64,000 nucleotides of DNA from Takashimella koratensis (taxonomy: Eukaryota > Basidiomycota > Tremellomycetes > Trichosporonales > Tetragoniomycetaceae): positions 759,763 to 823,762 of the forward strand of contig BCKT01000001.1 of assembly GCA_003116875.1 (NCBI GenBank), written 5' to 3'. The notes beneath the pieces were generated by a model. The model was not told the DNA's origin. It ran no database searches and was given only the letters and a program-made list of their open reading frames with translations. Position numbers and translations under genes: made by a program. Positions 49,101-57,424 of this stretch are shown in pieces (position 1 is the stretch's first letter; every line of letters starts with the position of its first letter).

Positions 49101-50445
49101 AGGATACTCGCAGCTCGAAGGGGTCAACTATAACGAAACATTCGCCCCAGTCGCACGGATGCAGTCGCTGAGGTTACTGCTTGCGCTGGCGTCGACACTG
49201 GACCTCGAGGTCCAACAGGCCGACGTTGCAAGCGCGTATCTAAACGGTACACTTGAAGAAGAGATCTTCATGGGATATCCGGAGATGATGCNACGGAAAG
49301 GATNAGCTCTGAAGCTGAAGAAAAGCCTCTACGGACTGAAGCAGTCTGGTAGAGCATGGTGGGAGGAACTTACCACCAAACTGANACAGCAGGGCTTCAC
49401 CAGCCTTGAGAGCGAGTGGGGCCTNCACTTCCGAGCGAAGACAGACNATAGCGCTGCGGTGCTAGTCTTNGTNTACGTNGACNACCTAGTGGTAGCNTCG
49501 AGGAGCGCCAANACGATCGACAAGGTGTTTGCTGGCCTAGCGGAACACTGGGAAATAGAGAGGCTAGGGGATGTCAGCACAATCCTAGGGATCAAGGTGC
49601 AAAGGGACAGGGGGAGTAGGGTAACTCACCTATCGCAACCGTCATACATCAACCAGATCATCGAGCGATTCCCCGAGGCAACCAAGTGGAAACGTCCACC
49701 AAGTTCGCCACTAGCCAAGGACCACGAGAAACGTGGGGAACAGGACAAAGCGACCNACATATCGAGGTATAGAGCGGTTGTCGGCAGTTTACTCTGGATC
49801 GCGTCATCAACTCGACCAGACGTTGCGTTTGCCGCGGGGGTTCTAGGCCGAGCATCAGCAAACCCCACTAGCCATGACTGGACGCTTGCAATGCGCACAG
49901 TGGCTTACCTGAAGGGGACGCAAGGAGAAAGGCTGAGGCTGGGCGGCAAGGAGAGGACACCGCTCGAGGTGTGGACAGATGCCGACCTAGGAGGCGAATT
50001 AGCGGGGCGACAATCAACCACCGGCTGGATAACGTTCGTCTGCGGCTCACCCGTGTCGTGGGCCTCGAAGAGACAGAGCACAGTTGCCCAGTCCACCGCC
50101 GAATCGGAATACATTGCGATGTCAGAGGCGATTTGAGAGGTGGTTTGGATGCGAGGGGTATTGAAGGAACTGAAGTCGCACTGGGCGATTAAGTCAGCCA
50201 CCAGAGTTCACTGTGATAACCAGGCGGCAATTGCAATTGCCAAGGGACCTACCTCGCACCAGAGACGCAAGCACATCGATATCAAGTATCACTACTCGAG
50301 ACTGATGGTTGAGAAAGATGTGGTTGACGTCGACTACAAACGAAGCGAGGAGAATCGAGCGGACCTCCTCACCAAGTCAGTCTCAGGACCCGAGACGACA
50401 CAAAAGCGACTGCAACTTGGCCTGGTAGGCAAACCAGAAGCGTAG
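46180..50445 (+). pseudogene. gag-pol polyprotein of the copia element, interrupted by three TGA codons
   Basis: A single frame of 1,421 codons from ATG 46180 to TAG 50443, broken only by in-frame TGA at 46435, 46912 and 50134. Domains: gag (WDFLMVIVERQSASEVNRVQ); zinc knuckle CYNCGKTGHLKANC at about 46990; aspartic protease WIVDSGATHHMSG at 47176; GAG-pre-integrase with LYNEHVRLGHVGRTRL and CKTCAKM; integrase with HVDLAGPF, RSDNAPELVS and NGVAERFVGT supplying Asp, Asp and Glu. Reverse transcriptase follows, with GAKWVFKIKRDADGQATKFK, QQADVASAYLNGTLEEEIFM and the YVDD-type site (partly N) near 49475. RNase H has VWTDADLGGE, STAESEYIAMSE and HCDNQAAIAIA. Without suppression only a short gag fragment would be made, so this copy is either defective or uses read-through. 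Each TGA falls where CGA (Arg) would fit. Confidence 0.9.
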
Positions 50446-50712
50446 ATTCGATATCCGAGGAGATCGAGAAGCGTTGCAGGGACATTGGCTGAGATGGAGG
50501 TCGTCGAAGTCATCAGAGATGGGCTGAGGACATAGAAAGAAAAGAGGAAAGGTGTCAATGACACGGTTTGCTACCCCCGGCGTTACCGGTGTTACCGACA
50601 GCCAACCAAATGTGGCGATTTCAATCTTCACTTACATTTCGAGCTTCCATCCAGTTCAAGGCAGGTACGACTATACATAGTGCGTGCTAGAGTGGGTTGA
50701 GGACCTCTCTCG

Positions 50713-50723
50713 ACGAGGGGGAG
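50713..50723 (+). other. Polypurine tract of the copia element
   Basis: The purine-rich stretch GAGGGGGAG directly abuts the TG of the 3' LTR, the place where plus-strand DNA synthesis is primed in LTR elements. Confidence 0.75.
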
Positions 50724-51033
50724 TGTCAGGTATCAAACCCGAGAACTGCGGAGTGGATCTGAAGCGGTCCGAGCGCTCCCAAAGTACCTGGGATGCCGAG
50801 AGGGGACCGAGCAGGCGGTGGCGCAGGCGGTGGCGCAGGCCGAGACCATGGAGAACAATAAGGCCAATGGTAGGGGCGATGCAGCGCTGCGGCGCACGAG
50901 CCTACGAGCGGCTGCGGCCGCGGAGAAGGACGGGGATGCATAACGACGCGCAAGCGGTCGAGGCCGATCTGGTAGAGTTAAATAGCGGCCGGTAGCGTCG
51001 AGAGATGAATCCCCAACCCGTAGAAATCTAACA
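50724..51033 (+). repeat. 3' LTR of the copia element (310 bp)
   Basis: Same length and, on reading, the same sequence as the 5' LTR, including the terminal TG and CA. Confidence 0.95.
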
Positions 51034-51038
51034 CTACG
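51034..51038. repeat. Target-site duplication, right copy (CTACG)
   Basis: Matches 45784-45788. It restores the YVLNR codons of the interrupted gene when one copy plus the element is ignored. Confidence 0.9.
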
Positions 51039-51139
51039 TCCTCAATCGCATGTCCGATGGAGAGTTTACTGGATCCCAATTCGGTCAGATCAAATCGCAA
51101 TACTTCATATCGGAGAATGACCTCTTGCAGGTGAACTGA

Positions 51140-52141
51140 GCTTGACAGGAATTCACAATATCAATAGCTTTGTCTAGTTGAAACTGGCGATTGTGAGAGT
51201 CGGAGCTTGACCTAATTTATGAGACAATTGGTGGGAAAGTTGATGATTGATGCATTTGACACGTCGTAAAGCGTTATAGACAATCTTCCGACTGCCCACT
51301 TGAGTCGCAACGGGTGGTGGCAGCCAAGCGCAAGACATATGCAAGCGACCGATCGTTTGTGTATGGCGAGTGACACCCTCGGCCCCTCTCTTTTCAACAT
51401 ACGCTCACCAAACGCTTTTATTCACTAGTTCTCTCATATGAGGTCGCCGAGTGAGAACAAAGGTGATTTGTGAACAAAAACCTGACTAGCACAATGGGGA
51501 GGCAGTACTTTTAGCCTACACATTTTCCACGTTCAAGCTATGGTGAAAGAGGCCGGTGTGGTACGGGAAAGGGGGGGGGGACTGACCGAAACTTCTAAAG
51601 AGGAGCTCGCTCACAATGCCAATACCTGCTCCCCGTTTGCTGTGAAGGCGAATGGCGCAGAAACGCCATCGGGAAGGCCGAAGGTTTCGAACATCTCTCT
51701 CAAATTGAAGCCGTCTCTACGCCCTGCGAAGCTCTCATTCGGAAGCTGGGGACCCAAGTGCGCCCCAAGCTTTTGCCTTTTCCCGATAACTTCAATTTTG
51801 GATGAAGGCATTGACTCCACTCCCACTCCTCTCATGTAAGCTTTGTGCTCCACGTACACTCATGCATAGCTTTGACTCTCTGAGATCTCATGGCTGTCTA
51901 CTGTGGGAAGCCCACACATTGCCCGAATGCTACTGCTTGGTTCGACAAGTTTCGCCTTCTCTAAAACCCTCTGGAGACTTCTCAAAGCTCCACTGGCAGC
52001 TATCCATGCGAAGGCGCTGTATTGTCAACATTGAACCTGCTCGATATCCCAGATCGAAATCTGACCATTTGAAGAAAGTATATAAGCGACGCTGTCATAT
52101 GGGGTTTCCGATCATTCGTTCAACAATCCCAGGGTCGAAAG
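51140..52141. promoter_or_regulatory. Spacer between array members C and D, with TATA box
   Basis: About 1 kb. A TATATAAGCG box at about 52080 lies about 60 bases before the ATG of member D. A plus-strand frame at 51540-51839 (99 codons) shows no array motif or known domain and is left unannotated. Confidence 0.45.
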
Positions 52142-52738
52142 ATGGCAGAGGAGACCGACATACTTCACGCCTACACCGCCGAACTTGGTGATCTCGCGAC
52201 CAGCATTTCCGATCCGATCCTTCACCCCAACCAGCTCACGCACCCCGGGGATCCCCCAGCTCAGCCCATGACCGCCAAGCTACCTCCCGCCTGGCCGAAC
52301 GACCATACGTTTCTTACCGCTCTCGATACTCTCGGTCTCTCCCACTTTACCACGGAAAAGGTGCGCAGCAAGATCAAGCCATGCTTCATCGTGGTGTCGC
52401 TTGATCACCAAGCGGGTGCACCAACCGAACGACTTCAGGAACAAGTCCACCTTTGGGTTTGGGACCCCGAAGGAACTCAGAAGGCGGACGGGCTCTTCGA
52501 GGAGCCGTGGCGCGCTTTCACCTACGATGGAGCTGTCAATCCCGACGCATACAAGGGCGCGCCATCCTCAGTCTCCAGTGAATTCTTGGAATCCTTGCGC
52601 AGCTTGAAGCAAGCAGCTGAGTCGAGCAGGGAATTCGGGGTCTGCCGAATCTTGCAAGGGAGTTTTCCTTCCCGGGTACAATCGATCTCTTCCGCTGTTG
52701 GGCAGAGGAGTAAGTCCTTATTGGCCCCCAGTAACTGA
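52142..52738 (+). CDS. Array member D: divergent paralogue
   Basis: An open frame of 198 codons (MAEETDILHAYTAELGDLAT). The central part resembles the array: KPCFIVVSLDHQ, VHLWVWDPEGTQ, EEPWRAFTYDGAVN. It aligns with FVTVDIKDR, AISSWAPFD and NEPWLSFLYPL in E and with FITVNISDQ, LSVWDPF in F. The C-terminal YVLNR and IPE motifs are missing. The frame could instead be spliced: a GTAAGT donor at 52709 with a CTGAC branch and CAG acceptor before 52747, then a second intron to 52868, would extend it to a TGA at 53210, but that extension shows no array motifs either. A TATA box lies about 60 bases upstream. It may be a diverged gene or a decaying copy. Function unknown. Confidence 0.45.
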   Translation: MAEETDILHAYTAELGDLATSISDPILHPNQLTHPGDPPAQPMTAKLPPAWPNDHTFLTALDTLGLSHFTTEKVRSKIKPCFIVVSLDHQAGAPTERLQEQVHLWVWDPEGTQKADGLFEEPWRAFTYDGAVNPDAYKGAPSSVSSEFLESLRSLKQAAESSREFGVCRILQGSFPSRVQSISSAVGQRSKSLLAPSN

Positions 52739-53421
52739 CCAACAGCAGGGACGGACAACAAGTCAATTGGCGGATCAGAGAGCCAGAAGAAGCTGTCGTC
52801 GGTAAGTTTGCGTGTTTACTGAACCCCTCGTTCAGATTTCATCGGCTGACATCTTCAATGGCCAAAGGATTCCAGAGGGCACTCTGTATTTCCTCCCGAA
52901 CGCCGCCTTCGTCTAGGTCTCGGACGAAGACAAGGGTCCAGTCCAAATGTACTTGTTATCGACATGCTGACGTTTCGAGGATGCTTTGGTCACGGCTTCT
53001 GGGCTGTACAAACGATTTGCCGAAAACACCAGCAGGGAAATGCAGAGGGTCGTTACCATAGTGATCATAGCTACTGTACAGTGGCTGACACCACCATGAT
53101 ACCAGCAGTGGGTGTGGGAATCCGCAGAACCTGCTTCATCCTCAATCTGACCCAGCCTATACACCCTACAATGAGGGGTCTGCTGGCCGATTTGTCGCAT
53201 GAGATGGGCTGATAGTCCTTTGAATCGGGGTTGTTTGAGGAGACAAAAGGACAGCCCAATTCTGAGACAGCTCGCCTAAAGACAAAGGGTGCACAACTTG
53301 ACGCCGCGCCCATTGTTAGCCTTGCTGATTTCTGGTTTTCCAGCACCAACGCTGCCTCTCGTAGTCCTCCTCCTAATCACTGCCCTCTACATCAAGCTGC
53401 AATTGAAACCTTTCACCTGCC
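52739..53421. other. Region downstream of member D
   Basis: Holds two candidate exons of an extended member D (52747-52801 and 52868-53212) and the upstream region of member E. No other gene was recognised, and I found no clear TATA box near the E start. Confidence 0.35.
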
Positions 53422-54268
53422 ATGAGCACTGAAGAAGACAATAACGGTTGGACTCGACGCGTTCTCCAAATTGACCAAGCAGAGACGGAGAATACCCTGC
53501 CTGAAGACAGAAGGCTTACTGCTTCCGCTTCACCGTGGGACACCGCTTTCAATAGCGCTGAGTGCACCGTTTCCACCAAGGCTATACATATCGCCACCGG
53601 CAGCGCGCACGCTCCCCTCGATGGCACACCGACCATCTTTACGGTGAACAGGGATAAGAACAGCATGGTCGACACGGAGGTAGCCACTCCCGAGGATCAT
53701 TTCGGCACGTGGCTAGACAACAACACATGTGCTGAAGATATCGAGCTGACCGAAGCTGCCAGCCTGCAGCTGGGTCTTGATATCCTTCGCGCGTTGACTT
53801 TACCGCAATGCCCTTTTCAGAAAGTCGCCAGGGAACAAGAGGATACAGAGGCTTTGAACTATCTGTGGAAAGACGCAGGAGTCGAGGTTTGCGAGACGCT
53901 GAGTGAGCTTGGATGCTCTGATGCGAGTACTGCAGTATGGAAGAACAAACCGACTTCTAGTTTTGTTACAGTAGACATCAAGGATCGGACGAAGGAGTAC
54001 GGATTTCCCTGCATTCACAGTGCAATTTCCTCGTGGGCTCCATTCGATTCTGAAGTAGCAGGGTATAACGAACCGTGGCTCTCCTTCCTCTACCCTTTGA
54101 CGGCGAAAATGGCAGGCGTTTATGGAGAGAGTGGCGTCCTCAGTGATGGTCAGCGCGAGACTACCGTATGTTATGTTCTCAACCGCATATCCGGTGGTAG
54201 ATTATTGGACACCGAAACTGCCCCACGAAGTCTGTATATTCATACCTGAGTTCACCCTGAGTCAATGA
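53422..54268 (+). pseudogene. Array member E: longest paralogue, C-terminal frameshift
   Basis: The open frame runs from ATG 53422 to TGA 54247 (275 codons). The first 100 residues are particular to this copy. Array landmarks then appear in order: DHFGTWLDNN, SLQLGLDILRAL, SSFVTVDIKDR, AISSWAPFDSEV, EPWLSFLYPLTAKMAGVYGE, VCYVLNRISGGRLLDTETAP. The frame then ends in SLYIHT, whereas in another frame the next bases read IPEFTLSQ and a TGA at 54266, the conserved C-terminal ending of A and B. One extra base near 54238-54242 explains this. The lesion costs only the last dozen residues, so the protein could still work. It could also be a sequencing error, because everything upstream is intact. Function unknown. 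Confidence 0.6.
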
Positions 54269-54728
54269 GAGTCACGTCAACCGAAGTGACGTATGTCCCC
54301 TGCAATATCAGGGAAAGAGGTAATGAGGATGGAGAGACGTGGTATCACCTTTGTTATCCACTTGGCACCCGGTGCATACTTGGTCCGAGCGTGAACGAGT
54401 TCCAACTTTGCTAGAATGTGTAGAAAAACGAGAGCAACGGCTATGACCAGCCTATCTATTTCTCTCACGCCCATGTCTTGGTGTATAGATGAAAGGAGTG
54501 TGGAAAGGACTGCTCGGCATCTAAGTCCATTCGGACGAAAGGAACTCAGCTTTGGTGGCGATACTTTCCGTCTTGCCATTTGCATCCGACATTTTCGCCC
54601 CCTAGTCAACTGCTGCGCCTCTGCAGACAAGATTAGATATATAGAGGTGAAGAGACTCTTCGATTGGTCCCCACACACCCTCTACTTACCTCAATTCAAC
54701 ACAAACTCACCACCTTGCGCCACTGGTC
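54269..54728. promoter_or_regulatory. Spacer upstream of member F, with TATA-like element
   Basis: 460 bases. GATATATAGAGG at about 54636 lies roughly 90 bases before the ATG of F. No gene was recognised. Confidence 0.4.
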
Positions 54729-55310
54729 ATGTCTACACACTCTGACCGCGACGAGGACGACACCGAGGCTCTCGGCCCATGGGAGCAGATCGTCTATGAC
54801 CAGATGGTCCCCCGGATCATCTCTGCCATGGCGACTTCACAAGGAGCGAGCAGCTTCAAGTCGAACGAGAAAGTCTTTGAGCTTCCTGCCAAGTGACCAA
54901 GTCATGACGACTCGTTCGCCGGCCCTATGAGCGAAATCGGCCTGGGCTACCTAAACAATAGAGATGAACGTGAGGAGTCCTGAGGTGGTGATCCCTGCTT
55001 CATAACCGTCAACATCAGCGATCAAACAAGCCAGAATGGTCAGCCACTTTTGCATGTGCAGTTGAGCGTATGGGACCCCTTTGTGACTCAAGGAACCCCA
55101 AGTAAAGAGATTGAGAATCTATGGCGCTCAACCTTCATTCCGATATCGAAGGACGCGCTTGAGAGCGGCCATGATCCTGACGCTGTAGACCACGACACAA
55201 TGGTCAGTAAGAAATTATCGGCCATGCACTCCAGAGGAGAGATATCCTTGCATGAGGGTCCGACCGGCCCGGTGGTTGTCAGCGTGGTTCCTAATATCAT
55301 ACGATCATAG
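54729..55310 (+). pseudogene. Array member F: paralogue with two in-frame TGA codons
   Basis: One reading frame from ATG 54729 to TAG 55308 (193 codons) is broken by TGA at 54894 and 54981. Its centre matches the array: DPCFITVNISDQTSQNGQPL, LHVQLSVWDPFVTQG, NLWRSTFIPISKDALESG. The tail (SRGEISLHEGPTGP, VVPNIIRS) corresponds loosely to SDGEF and the IPE ending but has diverged. No intron with good signals removes both stops, and the other members have none. Both stops sit where CGA would read Arg. It is most like D in the Trp segment. The upstream TATA-like element is still present, so transcripts are possible even though the protein is interrupted. Confidence 0.6.
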
Positions 55311-55590
55311 ACCGAACAACTAAATATTTGGATTGCTCGTCCTATGCTACTGCTGTTCTTTCGATTTGATTCTAGCTTTCTGTGTAGCGAGGAGATTTGC
55401 ATATGCATATGTCAGATGACTGACTGGCCAGTCGGACAACTGTTTTTGTTTTGACAAATAGATATAGATTAGGCGGCGGCAACTAATAGTTTACTGATAG
55501 TGTATCAAGGTGAAGGACACGGACGATGGACTCTCGACACCAAACACTCCACACCAACAGCTAAAACAACTAAAGCTAGACGACGCTAGC
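55311..55590. other. Boundary between the paralogue array and the amino-acid permease gene
   Basis: 280 bases between the last array member and the 3' end of the permease gene. AT-rich, nothing recognised. Confidence 0.4.
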
Positions 55591-57424
55591 TTACATGAGC
55601 CAGCTCCAGAACTTCCCGATGAAGGTGGTAGGAACGGGCTCGTCGTAGGTGTCGGCCTCGATCTCAGCAAGGTCGGAGACAAAGTCCATCTCGGAGACGC
55701 GGACGAACTTGGTCTTCTTAATAAACTTGAATCCGAGCCAGAGAACGGGGAAGAACCAAATGGGGAAGTAGTCGGTGATGAAGGTCGACTTGTCGAAGGG
55801 CCCGGCGCTCTTGAGGAACACGCTCCAGCCGGAGAAGAAGAGGATGATGGTGATAAGGGTGATGGCGTACCAGGCGGCGAACGACCCACGGTTCATGAAC
55901 GACCTGTAAGGGAGAACGTCGCGAGACAAGCCCTGGGCCTTGAGACCCTGGTTGAAGCGGATGCTGACAAGGCAGATACCCCACCAAGTAAGGAGACCGG
56001 CGGCGGAAGTAAGGTTGGAGAAGTAGCCGAAGACCTCACCAGCAGTGGAGCCGAGCGACATGTAGGCGAGGGCACCGAAGAGAGCACAAACGCCGATAGC
56101 GACGTAGGGGAGACCGCTCTTGGTAGTGCGGGCGAAGATCTTGGGAGCCTGGTGAGACATAGCGAGGCCGTAGAGGGCACGCGACGAGGTGTACAAGTCG
56201 GAAGAGGCGGCGGACCAGGCCGAGGTGAGAAGACAGGCGTTGATGATCGAGGGGAGAACGGGGATACCGGCACGCTTGATGGCGATGACGAAGGGCGAGG
56301 CGAGTGCGGTACCGCTGTTGAGGGAGAGGCCCTCGTCGTTCGAGGGAACAAGGATACCGATGATGAAGGTACCGAGGATGTAGAAGAGGAGGATACGGAT
56401 GTAGACACGCTTGATCGCACGGGGAAGGTTGCGGCGGGGGTTCTTGGCCTCACCGGCGGCAATGGCGACGATCTCGGTACCGATAAAGGAGAACGCGGCC
56501 TGGGTAAGGACGGCCCAGAAGCCGAGGAACTGGCCGAGCGAGCCGGAGATGCCCTCGTACTGGGTGAACGGACCGGGGTTGCGCCAGTAGGTGAAGCCGA
56601 TGGCCTGGTGGTCAGGACCACCGCCGGCCGAGATGATGATGCCGAGGATGATAAGACCGGTGATGGTGAGGACCTTGATCGAGGCGAACCAGAACTCGCA
56701 CTCGCCGTAAACACCGGCACCCATGAAGTTGATGACGACGACGACGATCAAGCAGATCGAGATCCAGAGGGCGTTGTTGATGGTCTTGTTCCAGAGGTTG
56801 ATGAGAACGGCAGCGGCGGAAAGCTCGGCAGGGAGAATGATGACCCAGTTGTACCAGTAGTTCCAGCCGAGGGTGAAGGAGAAGGCAGGGTCGACGAAGC
56901 TGTTCAAGAGTCAGGACAAGTCCTCGCGTTTCAGGGAGGCAGGTGCCACTTTCGATGGGTGACTCACCGACGAGCAAGGGCGATGTGGCCACCAGTGATG
57001 GGCAGGAACGCGACCATCTCACCGAGACAGACCATGACACAGTAACAGATGGAACCCATGAGGGCTGAGAAGTTGTCAGCACAAAGAAGTTACAACCAGA
57101 GAACGAAGATGCTCACCGTAACCGAGGAGAAGACCAAGAGGGCCACCGTGGCCGAGAGCAGAACCGGTACCGAGGAAAAGACCTGTACCGCTGCAAGGAT
57201 GGTTAGCTTGGCGCTCTCGTTCAGGGTGAGAAGGGCTGGATGACTCACATAACACCACCGATGGAAATCATAGCCAAGTGACGGCTTTTGAGCTGTCGCT
57301 TGAGACCAACTTGCTGAGTCTCGGACTCGCCGTCGTAGACGGCCTCGGGACCCGAATACCCAGCGGCGTTAACCGTGGTCTCGTAGTCATCGCCCAACTT
57401 CTCGTCTTTGAAATGAGACGACAT
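55591..57424 (-). CDS. Amino-acid permease, YAT (fungal AAP) family
   Basis: Start ATG 57424 (MSSHFKDEKLGDDYETT), stop TAA 55593-55591. Four exons: three short N-terminal ones and a long one covering 56900-55591. The hydrophilic N-terminus leads to LKQRQLKSRHLAMISIGGVI and GTGLFLGTGSALGHGGPLGL, the helix-1 signature of the fungal amino-acid permeases (SRH[L/I]xMIxIGGxIGTGLF). Further helices include MVCLGEMVAFLPITGGHIAL, FTLGWNYWYNWVIILPAELS, SFIGTEIVAIAAGEAKNPRR and LPYVAIGVCALFGALAYMSL. The C-terminus is cytoplasmic and ends IGKFWSWLM. These proton-coupled plasma-membrane permeases import amino acids; the substrate cannot be fixed here. It diverges from the allantoate-pathway gene across a region with GATAAG motifs, fitting nitrogen-source control. 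A long open frame on the opposite strand is a composition shadow. Confidence 0.92.

Larger units (their letters stand above)
45789..51033 (+). mobile_element. Complete Ty1/copia-type LTR retrotransposon, 5,245 bp
   Basis: The element has 310-bp direct LTRs beginning TGTCAGG and ending TAACA, a 5-bp target duplication, and a purine-rich tract (CGAGGGGGAG) immediately before the 3' LTR. One long gag-pol frame holds the domains in copia order: gag, zinc knuckle, protease, integrase, reverse transcriptase, RNase H. Integrase lying before reverse transcriptase is the defining copia order. The two LTRs look identical base for base, so insertion is very recent. The coding frame nonetheless contains three TGA codons, and about sixteen ambiguous bases cluster in the reverse transcriptase region, suggesting that several copies were merged in assembly. 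It lies in the same orientation as the gene it disrupts. Confidence 0.95.
45264..51139 (+). pseudogene. Array member C: paralogue broken by a frameshift and by a copia retrotransposon
   Basis: The 5' part (45264-45788) starts MNGSHPHQHIEKWLEERV and matches the array N-terminus. Near 45455-45470 the frame changes: NTEDDWR runs into a stop, while RLEWSESG continues in another frame, so one small indel has occurred. The match then continues through FITVYVSERSD, CLHVDISSWKPFD, LYSFLYPLSDRGTLVFGEHG to EEILCYV, where the retrotransposon (45789-51033) enters between the codons of the conserved YVLNR motif. After the 3' LTR and the duplicated CTACG, the gene resumes with VLNRMSDGEFTGSQ and ends YFISENDLLQVN, TGA at 51137. 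The two halves therefore belong together. Either lesion should abolish the product, and the frameshift may predate the insertion. Confidence 0.8.

Noticed and set aside
55510..57045. 511-codon open frame on the plus strand opposite the amino-acid permease
   Set aside because: It is an acidic, Gly/Glu/Asp-rich shadow caused by strong codon bias of the permease on the other strand; the permease has all family motifs and the shadow has none.
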